64,000 nt of DNA, taken from Notospermus geniculatus (taxonomy: Eukaryota > Nemertea > Pilidiophora > Heteronemertea > Lineidae). This document shows positions 38,301-51,284 of this stretch, in pieces. The stretch is taken from positions 454,198-518,197 of the forward strand of contig NMRB01000202.1 in the NCBI GenBank assembly GCA_002633025.1. The letters run 5' to 3'. The notes under the pieces are model-generated. The model did no database searches. It was not told the origin of the DNA and worked only from the letters and a program-made list of their open reading frames with translations. Each line of letters begins with the position of its first letter. Positions within the stretch are counted from its first letter, which is position 1. A program made the translations under genes and the position numbers.

Positions 38301-38790
38301 CAAAGACTGCATGTAACAGGTTCCTGCAACCCCTCATTTGAAATGGGAACGGTCCCAAACCAGACACAACAAAGCCACGTGGTCAGCCTCCAGTCAAAAC
38401 AAGAGCACATGGTCAGGCCGTAGTACTGCTCAGGTGCAGTAGTTTTGGTCAGCAACGTTTCTTGTTCATCCAATGAAATTAGAAAGGGGTGTGAGAATCA
38501 GAAGTTTTCAACTGAGAGACAGACGTCAATCAACCTGTAACTTAGGCCCCCGACTCCCGATTGGCTATTGCCATAGCTACCTGTCTCTGGCCGACTGTCA
38601 ATCAAACATGATGTTTGAATGACATTTGACTACTGACGGTCCCAGGCCACTGTCAGATCGTGGGAAGATCAAAGGATGATGCCGACAAGTCGTGCTCGAG
38701 TGTGGTGTTTGTGGTTTAGGCCTGTGGTTAGCATGATGCATGATTACAAATATTGACTTTGTGTGCGATATGGTTGCTTCAGCGTAACTT

Positions 38791-38791
38791 N
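38791..38791. other. single ambiguous base
   Basis: An isolated N in AGCGTAACTTNTTGAGGG. Unlike the other two Ns, I see no repeat boundary next to it, but it may also mark a contig join. Confidence 0.6.
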
Positions 38792-39152
38792 TTGAGGGAT
38801 TGTTTTGCTGTAAGTTGGAGATGGATTTGACTCAAATCTGGCATTTGCTGTCAACGGAAGAGACTGCTGCAGTTGTCATGTTGCAGAAATAATGAGCCAT
38901 ATGGATGTTTCTTCGGCTGAGTGGAGAGGAGACATGATTATTGGTTTTATGAGATTGTATACCTCTTTTCAGCTGCTGTATCTGTCAGAAGAGTAATGAC
39001 AAATAGCTTACCAGGTGCAGTTTCCTACACGGCTAAGCGACTGTCATGTCTGCACAGCAAATGCATTGAAGTAAGCTCACATGTATCAGCTTGACAAATC
39101 AGGGCGGATACAGGTACATGTATTTGGATAATTATCATGCCGTCATGGCCGT

Positions 39153-39255
39153 AAAGGCCTATTTTGTTAAAAATCGAAGGATCTCCAAAACCCTGTGAAA
39201 ACCGCACTGCTCACCACAGGCACGGCGGAATCCGCTGTAGTGGAAACGAGCCTTT
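39153..39255. mobile_element. MITE-like element, about 103 bp, family of 61432
   Basis: The left end AAGGCCTATTTT follows TA and the right end GTGGAAACGAGCCTT precedes T(T)A. The interior shares CCAAAACCCTGTGAAAACCGC and GGCGGAATCCG with CCAAAATCCTGTGAAAACTGC and GTGGAATCCG at 61465-61516, so both belong to one family. Confidence 0.68.
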
Positions 39256-42200
39256 TAGTTCCACCCCTGACATCCTGAACCATCTAATGTTCTTGTCCTT
39301 GCTTGGTGTTTACATTTTACCCTCAGGACCTTGTCTGTCATATAGATAATTGCTTGATAAGAATTGACCAATTTGATTAACTTACATCACGGAGCAATGA
39401 ACCCAGCTTCAGGCTCCAGGTTCTAATCTTTCACTGGGCAGACTCGTTAGGGATTTATAATTAAGCAATCTAATTTACAGCTGTAGTTAAATATAGAAAC
39501 TGTGACAATTCATCTGATATAACCTTTGACCGTTTTTGATGCTAAGATTTCGAATGATCTGAGTTTTCACTCATAGATTACTCCCTTTATGGCTTTGCCT
39601 TGTTTCCTTTCCAGTACCCTGCATAATGTATGTATCCCCCCCCCCAACATCCACCCTTCACGTCCATTGCATTAGACTGTAAGCCTTGGTGGTGCCTTAC
39701 TGGTAATTAAATACATCCTTCACAAGGGCAAGTGAAAGATCTGATCTGAGCAGCTTGAGATGGCCTCTTCCATATTTTTAAACAGGACCAATAATGCTTT
39801 GGCTTCGGCCATGATGGAAAAAGACTATACAATAGAGCCATGCATCACCCTTGGCAAGGACAACCTTGAAGGTGGGAACTGAAAACCATATGGTTTGCAC
39901 CCTTAATTGCCTTCAATATTCAAATCTCCATTGTCATGTTTCATTCAGATTTCTCACTCTTCCTGTCACAGAACCTGCTTTATGCGTTTATTGGTCAACC
40001 CATGTTGTAGGACATCTATTAGTTCCCTTTGTCTTGCTAGCCAACCATATGCAGTTTCACCCATAAATCATGAAGGCCACAAAAACATGTCAAATCCACC
40101 TCCCTAGGTAACCGATTATCTCAGCAAAAATGCGTGGAACATCTGAGTCCTGGTGAATATAGTTCCTCCACGACCCCTTGGTAGGTTCATCTGATCTGAG
40201 CCAATCCACGGGTTGATTTATTTCCCCCTAAGGGACCATTGATCTGCGATGTACAACTCGAGAATTTCATTATAATTTACTCATGGACAATGACGACCTT
40301 TCTTTGTTTTGTTTGAACATCGCCGTCGAAGGATACGGTTGGCTCTGAGGAATGGGGCGGGCAGGATTTTAGATTGTGGTCTTAGGATGAAATATGAAAT
40401 TGACAATTATTAGTCGTCCATTGTCAATAATTTCACAGGCGGTTCTTTCTCTGCTGTAATGCTGTGACCTTGAACTGCAGTAGAATTTTTCAGGATTTTT
40501 CTTGATTCCGGTTTTGGTCTTTTTCGTCCAGTTTTGGTTCTCATGTGAATTTTGCCACATTCCTTTTTATCCTGCTCCACGTCCACACTGTCCACCGTGC
40601 ATCTTAAATTCTATCTTGCACCAGTATTGGTACATGTATTTGTGATTTGTTGGAGGAAATTCATTAGTCACGTCAGAACTGGCCACAAAATACAGTGATG
40701 GCAATTCTTCACACATGAAAGACTTTTTCCAATCATGAACGTGAATGGCACTTTGGATTATTCATGGGTGCTGCGATATTTGGAGGAATACTGTGACATC
40801 ATTATCAGGTAGAGTATTTGGTGGTTTATTCTTCTGATAACATTGCCATATTGCCAACAACCTGTTCAAAAATGGTGTACGTTTTGTCAATTTCGTACCA
40901 AACTTAGGCATAGTTGTCAAAAACAAAGTGAACAAAGTGAGAAAAAGACTTCAGTCTCAATTTTGGTCTGGCACCTTCCTGTTCCTGCATGTTCCTCATT
41001 CACTTGAAAATCTGGAAAACTCTAATATGAAGAAGCCAGTCACCCATACACAGTAAAGAAAAAAGTAGGAATCCCTTGATTCACAAGATATTTCTTGATA
41101 ATTTCCGAGAGCCCTGTTCCTGTAGAAGCAGCTTTGTTTTACAGTAAACCTACAGTACAAGGGGACGGAAATAAATGTACTGGAATTAACTGTACCAATC
41201 CATCTTAAAATAAACCTAATGTACAATCTGTTTGAAGTCGTCATCTCCATCAATGCTGAGTGAAGAATCAATAAGTATATTGCTTACTCACAATCAATAT
41301 GACTTACAGTAAGTATCTTAGAGACTTACATCACAAATCTCGCTGCGTACACTGTTTCATCTATTTCCCAAGCAATGCTAAACCTAGCTACAAATCGTGA
41401 AACTTTCTTGAATGCTCTCAGTATTAGTACTTATAGAGGATAAACTGACTTGCTTCTTGATTCACGACATCATAAATATATATATGACATCATAGAATAA
41501 GTTAGAGTGAATGTAAAAGTACTTCTTCAAAAGTGGGAACCAATTTTATGATGGATGGAAAAGGAAGGGTGCTTTTGTCAGATTTTGCATCATTTGGTAT
41601 TCATAATCTGGAATCTAACATTAAAGTACGACTGGAGCTGACTTCCCAAGAACATGTAATATCCTAGACTATAACTTAACATGCATAATGCATGTCATCA
41701 CTTCGAGGAGAGTTACGGAAATCACTTGGAATTCCATCATCAGGATAGTACTTCTGTGTCTATTTACTCAGTGATGTAGGCTACAGATCTCAGCAATGTG
41801 CAAAAAAAGTATGACTTCTGCGCTACTTTGGTAGGCATATATGCAGGATGAAAAAGTGTATCCAATGCTTTTCCTGAGTGCAGATAATATCTTTCAGGAA
41901 AATCTCCCTGTATACAAAGAGAACCTGGTCTGAAACCTGACCTGGTTCCACCTTTTCTCTGGTCATTGATTTACTGCCAAAGCAATCATTGATTTTGCAA
42001 AGCTGCTTCTGGGAAGGTACAATGTTTGAATAATGCATGAAGTCTGGAGGAGAAAGTTGGCAAAGTTGATCTGTCGGTGAAGGAACCTACTGGCACTTTC
42101 GAAATGTGTGATGAGAGTGGTGGGTCGGGTGCTGAGACGACATCTTTTAAGTCAAATGGGCCTCGTGGGTTGTCAACAACTTCATAAAGGATGGCAAACG

Positions 42201-43795
42201 AGATCTAGCGTTTCTCCTCTCAACCTTCCTCCTCTCTTTGGAAGTCGACTGAACTGCCGTTGGCCTACAGTGTTTTTCAGATAGATGTGGCCAAAGGTAC
42301 TTGGCTGACCTCTTGTCACTAATGGTGTGATCACAAATAAGAATGTTCTAACCCTCGGCACGCCAACCCTACGTTAATCTGGTGTTGCGCAACACCACTA
42401 TCTTTTGGTAAACATGATCTGGTCACATTCCTGAGTTCAACTAAGTACCTAGGCCAGAACGATACGAAAAACACAATAGCAGGCATTGCTCTATCGAGTC
42501 CCAATGTCTGCACTAAAGATCTAAGTAATCAAGATGAATGTGATACCAGCAACCATTCTCAAGGCCATTATCTGTCAGAAGAACACCTCGTTTGTATTGA
42601 TTCCTTTCATAAGCTGGTGAGCATCATATACACAGAACTTGAGATCAAAAGTAGCCTGCTTTTCTTCTCGTGATGTTGCACAAGGGATCATATGATATGA
42701 TCATGATCAGATTGTGGCCAGCTTGGGTGTGTATGAAGATTTTTTCGAATTGTGGGTGGCTGGCTTTACAAGAGGGTTATCAACAGTAGTTGCGCACCAA
42801 TCAAACAAAAACCCGGATCCACCCCTGATATCATGGCAAGCTCCTCTCTTATCTATTTTTGGTTACTCGCATATGTGAGAAGTTTCTTGCACCTCGCCTT
42901 ACTTTGATTGTGATACAATGTCACATAATTCACAGACTATTCCACCAGACTATTTTGTACATCATTCAATGAAGTTGTGGAGGAAATCTCATGTCTGGGC
43001 TGCTTACTGTCATTCAGTCCCACAGACTCTCCCACTCATTCTATACACACGTTCAAGCTTCATCCATTATGCAGCCTGCTTTCCCTTGCAATGGTTCCCA
43101 ACCTAATAAAATCGATGGCCATATTGAATACTAAATACCACTACCTGAGGAAAGGAAATTGTAACTGTCAGTCAGGTTTAAAAGGCTTTAAACTATTCAT
43201 CAACTGATTGTTTTGACCTGATGGGACTTTTGTTGTCTTGTTTCTGTATGGAAGCAGGAGTTGTCTTGGCTGAGAAGATAGGGTTTGTTCTTCCAATCAG
43301 CTTTGACACCTGCACCCACTTGCTATTTACCACTCTACATCCGCTCACAGATGCAGGACTGCTGTTGGTCAAGCTATCGATCCGCCTGCCGCCTCAGAAG
43401 CCATCCTGGCTTTTCACAAGGTTGAATCTTGATGTAATGTAAACAGCAACCTGTTAGATGTTTACATGCTGATAGCCTTGAAAGCATGCAGTAAATGGAC
43501 TAGCCATATTAATACATGAAATGAAGATGAATGTCCCCATATTGACCTTGCTTTGAGTCGCAATTAGTTCTAACACCATCATTATGTCCTTCTGCTGCAT
43601 GTTCTCTTCCTGTTGACTGAAGTGGTGTGTCCTTATGCCGTGTGTGGTGTTGACCTTGGTGGAAGTGGCAATTAGGGTGCTGTACTCAATCGCCCCAAAC
43701 AGCACCCCTGGTGGTGTGCATGAGAAACATGGATTTCCAATCGCTTTCAGCCAGCCTGTGCATTGACTTATACCGCTACAAGACAATATTTTATG

Positions 43796-43914
43796 GGGTC
43801 GTATTTTAGAACGTTCCTTAACGTTAAGGTCGACCTTAAGTCTATTGTAAAACCATCGAGAACAATAGATTTAAGGTGGACCTTAATGTTAAGGAACGTT
43901 CTAAAATATGGCCC
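43796..43914. mobile_element. 119-bp foldback MITE with 3-bp target duplication
   Basis: Left arm GGGTCGTATTTTAGAACGTT and right arm AACGTTCTAAAATATGGCCC pair, and the match continues through CCTTAACGTTAAGGTCGACC against GGTGGACCTTAATGTTAAGG to a short loop. ATG flanks both sides (43793-43795 and 43915-43917). A 3-bp duplication is compatible with Harbinger-like elements; this class call is inference. Confidence 0.82.
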
Positions 43915-44308
43915 ATGGCTTTTTGTGTGCACACCTTCTTTCCTGAACACAAACTGGAGCAAGACGGATGTAAATCTCATGAAATATCCTGACATGTCCA
44001 TGTCAGCTTCCCATTTCTTCTTCCTCTATGAAGACACACAATTACGATAACCAGTCAAGGTGAGACAATCTCTGGTCACAATGTTTGCCCAAACTCCTAA
44101 TCATGGCTTGATGGATGAGAAACTAATGAACGGTCTCCTGATCTGCTATCAAGTGAACCGGGAGGAGATCTGTCATTGTTAGCATTAACTCAGGCAAGAG
44201 AACCTTCGGCTCTTTTTCCCTTTGTGATAGCTGAGAATGGTGGATAAGTCCATTGTGGTGCTTCTTGAAGCCTGACTACAGATGGAATTCTAAATACCAG
44301 ATTTCAAC

Positions 44309-44525
44309 TGAGTGGAGTTTTCTGAGGTGAAATACTGGTAGGCCTTGAGAAAATGTTGCCTTAGCCATACTCTTCGTGGGCTTGACAGACAAGCCCAAAT
44401 CTGCATGCATCCATCAACTGAGAAGAGTTTCTGAAGTTAGAATTACACATTGAAAAAATGTCACCTTTGCCATACTTTGTGGGTTTGACAGACCGTCGTC
44501 CAGGCTTGACCAACCCATGTCTGAA
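44309..44525. repeat. two diverged tandem copies, unit about 106 bp
   Basis: CAACTGAG at about 44309 and 44415 starts each copy. Shared pieces in order are GAGTTTTCTGA or GAGTTTCTGA, GAAAATGTTGCC or AAAAATGTCACC, GCCATACT, and GTGGGCTTGACAGAC or GTGGGTTTGACAGAC. The longest ORF in the window (minus strand 44361-44855, 164 codons) overlaps this repeat and is not supported as a gene. Confidence 0.75.
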
Positions 44526-46645
44526 CGCATCCACCCAAATCGGCCGGTGGTTAACCAACCTCAAAGGTAATAAATCATGGAAATTGATCAAGTTTTTGTG
44601 ATGCGCGTGTTCTTTCCATCCCAGTGGGAATTCTTCACTGAATTGGCTCTGATGATCATCTACAGTTCGAAAACAAAACAATAATTTCAGGGCATGAAAT
44701 ATCCATTGGAGTGTGAGAGGAGACTGGCGCCGGGATATTTTGTCTCCCATCTGCTGCTGTGTTAACTTGTTTCCTCGAGGTTTGAGTTGGTGACTGAAGA
44801 GGCGGAAAAGTGGGAGGGGAGGGGTGGTTTGCCGTGAGCATTCCAAAGCCATCATGCCGTCATTCTCATTTTGCTGAGATTTACAAGAGATGTCACACTT
44901 GGTTTCTATTGTATTACTATTTCAGGAGTTGATTTGATGACTAGTTATGGTTCATTTCATGCTATTTTGGTGAGGGATCGGTGTACATGTTGTGTTCAGC
45001 GTGCATGAAAATATCAAGCAATGCCAAGTTTAGACTGAAGTAGAACAGAAATGAAGTCCGTTTCATCACAAGTCTGCAGTGTTTGCCAATAGGGTAGTTC
45101 ACACAAATGTACAGGAATTCATTTTAAATGTTGAAATGGTGTGAACTTGGCGAGATTAGTTGAGAATTTTGACCATGGGCAATGCTGCATTGAAATTGAA
45201 GTGTCTTTCATAAGTTTCACTTCAGTCTGTGCCGTGCCTTGTGTAGCTCCTAAAGATCTCAACACCGCCGAGTTCACCATCGTCCTCTTTTGATGAAGTT
45301 TGAAGTAGTCTGTGCCGCATTTATTTGTTGACAAAGATGTTGGCATTCGTTGACATTCCGTCTTGGAGAATCTTCACATTGTTGGGAGCTTAACGTCTTC
45401 TGTGGGAACCCAGCTTAGCATTCTTTCTGCCACTTGCTAGGCAGACAAGTCAGAGTGTCTCTTCTCTGGTGACTATTTCTTCAAAGGACTGGATCTGTAC
45501 ACACTCTTCTCAACTCCAAACTACTCCAACAGTTGCAGGATTTCAAGAAACCTCAGCGTTTTCAGTTTCTCCAATTCACATCCTTCGAAAACGTTGTCAA
45601 CCTTGGCTATATCAAATACACTTAGTGCTGCAGCAACTTTCTGTTGTCAAGTCACATGAAACCTTTTGAAAATGGATAGTCCAGTACACATCTTCCTCAA
45701 GACTATTTGGAATTTGTTGCAGGAGGAAACCGGAATCACTTTTAGGTGAGGCTGTTTTTGTGGGTTTGAGAGTTTCGGGTTAGGAAGTTCAAAATAGAGA
45801 AAACGAAGGAGATTTTCTCAGTCCATGACTTTGTAACTACATGTATGTTCATTTACAGCTTGGCTGTGGCGTTGAATGTTGCTCCGGCTGGGTACCTGCT
45901 TTATGTCTTAATTCTGTTGATTGGCTAACAGTTTGGCTACAAAAACAGCAATTTTTGAAGTCGCCGGTATTGTGAAATCTGTGCAAAGCAGAAATCCATG
46001 GAATGAAGTGATTTGACCACATAATCATCTCAGTCTGCCTGAAGTCACGCAGGGGTTATATCAAGGAGGATTGGAGGTTATTGGGTGTCGTAATTAAGTG
46101 TGCAGCGTGCAGGAGCAATCTGGCCCTCCTTAGGGCTTAGGGTTGCCTACAGCCAACAATTAGCTCACAGATTAGGGAAGTAATGAATGGAGACATCTAC
46201 CTCCAATCCTGATGCGATGCAGTAGGGTTGCGCCACATCTCAGCCGGAGATGTACTGCGTGTATCACAGAGTATCATAGCTGAACACCTTTGTGCGGGTG
46301 ACAAAAACCCACAGCGTATCAAACGGTCATAAATTGTCTGGTGTCGTGCCTGAGGTAGCTAACAATGGCAATCAGACTGGAGCAGATTATCTGCTTGGAA
46401 CGGAGAATTACTCACCAACTCGGGTTCAATACTAGTAATGGATGGGTGGAGTGAGATTTTTATTGGACTATCAGGAAGAGTGAGGCAGTGTTCTTTACTC
46501 GGGTCTAACGATTAGTGTCATGGTTCATGCGGTGCTGTATTTTCTGCAGCATTGATGGGGCTCCGTTGTGAGTGGATGCTGGTGCAGTATATGGGCATGT
46601 GAGAGAAAACGAGGGTTTTTCAGCAGTACAAAGTGACTCTAGAGG

Positions 46646-46845
46646 AACTTCATGTGACGTCATAAAGGTCCACGCTGGACGTCAAATTTACCACGTGTTT
46701 CCTGAAGAAACATCACAATGCCGCATTGACGCTCTTTCGCATGCTGTCACGTCACGTCATGCGTGATGTCAATCCACGTGTAGCACCCTATTGATGCCAG
46801 TTTGTGTCATTTTGACGTCCAGTCACATGATTTGCTGACGTCAGT
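46646..46845. repeat. possible old inverted-repeat element rich in TGACGTCA
   Basis: TGTGACGTCATAAAG and GCTGGACGTCAAATTTAC on the left are loosely mirrored by ATTTTGACGTCCAG and GCTGACGTCAG on the right, with further CACGTG and CGTCACGTCA palindromes between. The pairing is imperfect; it may be a decayed MITE. CRE-like TGACGTCA sites here could be incidental. Confidence 0.4.
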
Positions 46846-46887
46846 GGGATTCCTCTATAGCTATAGCTGAGTAGCAATCACGAGACC

Positions 46888-47045
46888 CATCATCATCATC
46901 ACCATCATCATCATCATCGTCTTCATATGGTCAAGGGATCTGGTTGTCCGAGGCCAGTGAGGTTGAATGGCCCAGAATGGATTTCAACCCAGGACCTGCA
47001 GTTCGCTAATGGGGCAGGATAACCACAAGGCTCAGGGCTGTATTG
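46888..47045 (-). repeat. tRNA-derived SINE with trinucleotide tail
   Basis: On the minus strand, AGCCTTGTGGTTATCC (box A) is followed by GCAGGTCCTGGGTTGAAATCC-type box B, a body and a terminal (GAT)n run of about 30 bp, seen on the plus strand as (CAT)n at 46888-46918. Head, body and simple-repeat tail in the right order support a SINE. Confidence 0.65.
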
Positions 47046-47884
47046 GTTTCTAGTCTTGCTGAGGATACATTGCCTGAGGAAGAAGCTGTAATCATTCCAT
47101 CCGATTTGATTTCTATGATACAGAGAGATTCACAATCTGTCTGGCCGTAATTGAGGACCTGCTGTCTTATGAATAACACATACGAACATTGATTTCCTGC
47201 TCTAGAAAGATCAGCAACGAGACTGGGCAATGACAACTCTACCCTGTAGCAGATACAACAAGATAAACGTGATAGTTTTATGGATTTCCTTTTGCAATAG
47301 GAGTTGTGTAGATGTCTGCCTTTGTTCAGGCCCCCTTCAGGAGTCCATCATTGTCAGTTCAGCTGCCAACAAGTACAAGAGGCATCGTAGGCTGCACTCA
47401 TCGCTCTTTTCAATTTTCTACTACTCGCAAAAAGCATTCTAATTTTCACATCGTATGTATGTTCGTGCATTATTTTGAGTCCGATTACTCACTGTCATAT
47501 GAAATATTCACAATACTATTGTCCAAGCAATTTGTGTTGATTGCATTTTAATGGACAACTGCTAATGAGAAATGGTTGTGTTACACGTGCTGCCCCCTGG
47601 TGAATTCAGATAGAATCAGGTCTCATGAGAGTAAAAAAGGAGAAGGTGGCAGTTTATAGTCTGAAACCCACAACAAAGTTATAATCCAACACCTTACAAG
47701 CCCTCCAGAAATCAGTGTTCTCCACAAAAGGTTTCTATGACGGCGGCACCCAACCTTGTGGCCGCAGCCCAAATTTGTGCCCCCCCCCAAAGAATCTTAA
47801 GGAGCAGCTTGCGCAGCAAGAGCAGCTCATGTACATTTCATCCTTTCAGACCAGTTCAGAATGCAAAGTAGTGACATGACTGAG

Positions 47885-47950
47885 AACTAAACCCAGAGCC
47901 TCTCAGTACGAGTCTGAAGGTCAGCCTCTCTCCCACAACTGGCTTCGAAA
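47885..47950 (-). repeat. tRNA-like SINE head, weak
   Basis: On the minus strand, GGGAGAGAGGCTGACC then GAGGCTCTGGGTTTAGTTC resemble degenerate A and B boxes. Heavily decayed; it could be chance. Confidence 0.35.
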
Positions 47951-49261
47951 AAATCCTTTGGAAAAGTCCCTTTGAGAGGAAAGGCTCAAAGATACCAATC
48001 AAAGCACATTCCAAACTAAAGTCATTGTGGGTTGTCCTCTTGAGAAAAATAATTTGCTCTGATGCGTGTAAGTAATTACTGTAAGATATATATTGAATAC
48101 GCTATATCCTTCAGGAGTTTGCCTCATGTTGAGAATTATTGATTGAATGTTGGCGAGCCTAAATTAGTAACATGACAATGATGCAAACAGAACGTATTGG
48201 AAATTATGTACGTTCACACTTTTGTTTGTTTTTCTTTGTTTTTCCCATGTTTTCATCTGATTCTAGTATTGTTTTGTATATAGTGTAAGTTTGACCTTTT
48301 CCTGTTGGCATCACCATGACATTTTCACCCACTTTCAAATCAGAAATAGAACGTATTGGAAATAACTGCGATATTTTTTCTGAACTCAGTCTGATTTTGA
48401 CAGCTGATATGTTTGATGATGTGTACGGATAATATGAACATAAGCATTTGTGAAAATAGACTCCAGCAACTTCCCACCATCCTGTGTTGTGAAGAAAAAA
48501 GAACTTTGTAGATGGATACGGTTAAGTACACTGTTCATCATGAATTGTGATCAACCAGACTTCTGATGAAATTGGGTAATGAAGCTAAATTAACTGAAAT
48601 GGGATAAAAGCTAGTGATATACAAAGTTTGCTTACAGAATTTGAAACCACTGTTGGAAAAAAGCTATGAATTGAGTCAAACGTGCAAAATATCAATATCG
48701 CAAAAATGTTGCTAAGAATGAATCAATTGCTTATTGTGCCAAATCTGACAGAATCAATATGAAATGACTTACCGAATCAGGAATCAATGCTCTGTAAAAA
48801 TATTGAAGTGTTGGTGCTATTCTGTTCATACACTTGTCATTTCTGGCCAAAAGCCTGTCAATTTTCCACTACTCGGATCATTTTACAAATGCTATTGATT
48901 TACCAATGGTATCCGCTCCCATGTGGGGTTGAGTTGATATGGTTGTAGCTATGTGATTGAGCTTGCTTAGCTGTGGACGTGCCATATCTGCTATGCCCTA
49001 TCAACCATAACCATTGGCTAGAAGTTTACTTACCCTCAATATTAAATTCAGGAAGATTTATATCAAATAAAGCAGGATATCATATTTCAAATGGCGTGCC
49101 CACTGCTGGTAACTTTGGAAACATAGATGACTTTATAAATTTTATCCAACAGTTAAGAAGAAGATTAAGTTACTGATGGTAAAATTGGAGTATGGCTTAC
49201 TTATTCTTGTGCCTTATGGCAAATTATGGCTCCACAGTATGTCTGACCTGAGTTGCAGGGT

Positions 49262-50690
49262 CTCAATCATCTGCTCCCAAGTTCGAGCAGGCACTATCTC
49301 CTGCTAAAGTTCTCTAAGAGTGAACTGGAAGAAATTTGAAGAAATTTTCTTCATATGGTTGATATGAACAACATTTCTTCAAATGTTTTTGAGTTAGTTC
49401 CACAGGATGCAAGAAAACTTTGACAGAAGATGCTGCCTGCTGGATTCTGGGGGTCAATGAGTTACTTTGCACCATTCCCTCCATAACAGACAAGTCACAA
49501 AGTTTCTGTAAATGAAATAAAAGCCGCACTTCATTCTTTGGGCTTGATGTGAAATGGTGCATGGATATTGAACAATTCATAGATATTTTGATGAGGAATA
49601 AATAGCCATAACATCGAATATTTTCGCCAATTTCCCCAGCGTCTCATTGGTAAAATGGAAACTTATTCTCACCTGAAATGAGTTGTAATGGAATCCAATG
49701 AATTGCATTGGAGGCAATCAACAAGAAATGTCCAGGAAATTACTACAGTGAAATACCAATCAATATTCAAGCTTTTCACGGATATTGCGTTAGTTTGTGA
49801 AAAAGCTGTGCTGTTTTGCTGTGTAATAGAGACTTTTGAGTTTTGTGTTGACGATTCAACGACCGTGCAGCTTCTGAAAGCAAGGAACAGAAACTAGATT
49901 GGTTTCTAAGTGAGCAGTTTGTGTTGCTTTCAACATGTTGCTCATGTAAACAGAGGATTGTTGAAAGTGACATGGCATTGCAATAGGGAAATGACAGTGG
50001 GTATAAAAATCTTCTTTGGAAGCAAGGGAAATCCACACTTTGTCCCAAACAATGTTTGTATGTTCCCTGCAGCCATTGTGATGAAAAATTCAAGCTTGAA
50101 AAAACTAGCTGTCCTGCTGTGGGAGGCCAAACATGATGCCGAACACTCTGACAGTGGGCATAAAAATCTCCTTTCCAAGCAAATCTCAAACAACATTAGC
50201 CTGTTGCCTGCAAACATTGGGATGAAAAAAATAAAGATGAAATGACGGCAAACCATGACTGCTCCCTAAGGCTTCGTCGGGTCATCAAGTGAGTCTCATA
50301 TATCAACAGGTCAAACAAAAACGTCTTATGTAAGGCTTCAGGCATTGTGCAACAATGGCGAAATGGCAATAATACTTTTCTAAGATTTCTGTCGCCTGAC
50401 ATTTGGTTTGTATATTTTTTTTGTGAGCTTAGGTGATCTGGTGCTCTTGTCTGGTTTCTTACTTGTGTTGGATATTAACTCATCTGCCCCCAGAGAATAC
50501 AGCAGACGGCAGCTTCTGTCAAAGTTTTCTTGTATCCTATGGTACGGATTAAAAATATTTGGAGAAGGGTTGTTCCTATCAACCACCTGAAGAATGTTTC
50601 TTCAAATTCTTTCTATTAAATTCATTTCCAAGGCTTTTAGAAAACTTCAACTGAAGATACTGTCTGCTCAAACCTGGAGGCAGATGAGAT
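49262..50690. mobile_element. foldback element of about 1.43 kb with arms of about 205 bp
   Basis: The left arm (about 49262-49463) and right arm (about 50477-50690) are reverse complements at roughly 75-80% by eye. Matched blocks include GCTTCTGTCAAAGTTTTCTT on the right with AAGAAAACTTTGACAGAAG on the left, AAATTTCTTC/TTTCTTCAAATT and CATCTGC near the outer ends. The internal 1 kb holds a diverged tandem repeat (about 49991-50095 and 50148-50237). No transposase ORF is present. It could be a non-autonomous foldback transposon or two opposed copies of another repeat. Confidence 0.7.
49991..50240. repeat. diverged tandem repeat inside the foldback element, period about 157 bp
   Basis: GACAGTGGGTATAAAAATCT at 49995 and GACAGTGGGCATAAAAATCT at about 50151 begin each copy, followed by CTTTGGAAGCAA or CTTTCCAAGCAA, AAACAATGTTTG or AAACAACATTAG, and CATTGTGATGAAAAA or CATTGGGATGAAAAA. 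Confidence 0.75.
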
Positions 50691-51238
50691 AAAGTGTCAC
50701 ATGCTTTCTACAGAGAGATGTTTATTGAGGTTCTGCTTTATCTCCTTCATCCCCCTTCCTCTTGCCTGGAATGAACACTGCTTTGTCCTTCTTTCCCCAC
50801 CTGTCACACGCACGCACTGCTACAAATTCCTCTCGGTATTTCGAACGCTTCCATCCATTATTCTGATGGAATCCTCTCGTCTGATCTGATCGTCTGCAAG
50901 CCCAGCCTAAGCCTTTGATCCCCTCATACAATGCAGTCATGACTTCAATACAATGTGAAGAAAGACGAGAAAATGAGCAAATAATTTGATCTTCCATCCC
51001 TGTCTGTGAGGGCCGTGCCTCCTGTATGTATGACTTTGATGTGGATTTGGGTTCGACAAGTTGTCAAACTTCTGAAACTTCTAATGGAAAGCAATTGGCC
51101 TGAATCATAGATGGGTTGAGTGGCCAGGGATGAGATTTGGCTGCGAGTTCGCCAGGGGTTAGTTGTGGTGCTTCATTTTAAACTAAATCAACAACTTTGA
51201 TTGTACCATAGGTCAGTGGCTACTTCCCACCTGTTTTT

Positions 51239-51284
51239 GGTGTACATACCACAGTCTTGAAGGTGTACATACCACAGTCTTGAA
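51239..51284. repeat. perfect tandem duplication, two copies of 23-24 bp
   Basis: GGTGTACATACCACAGTC followed by TTGAA occurs twice in direct succession without mismatch, indicating a recent slippage or end-joining event. Confidence 0.9.

Noticed and set aside
44361-44855. Longest ORF in the window (164 codons, minus strand)
   Set aside because: It crosses a diverged tandem repeat with indels, has no recognisable domain, and its length is within chance expectation for 64 kb in six frames.
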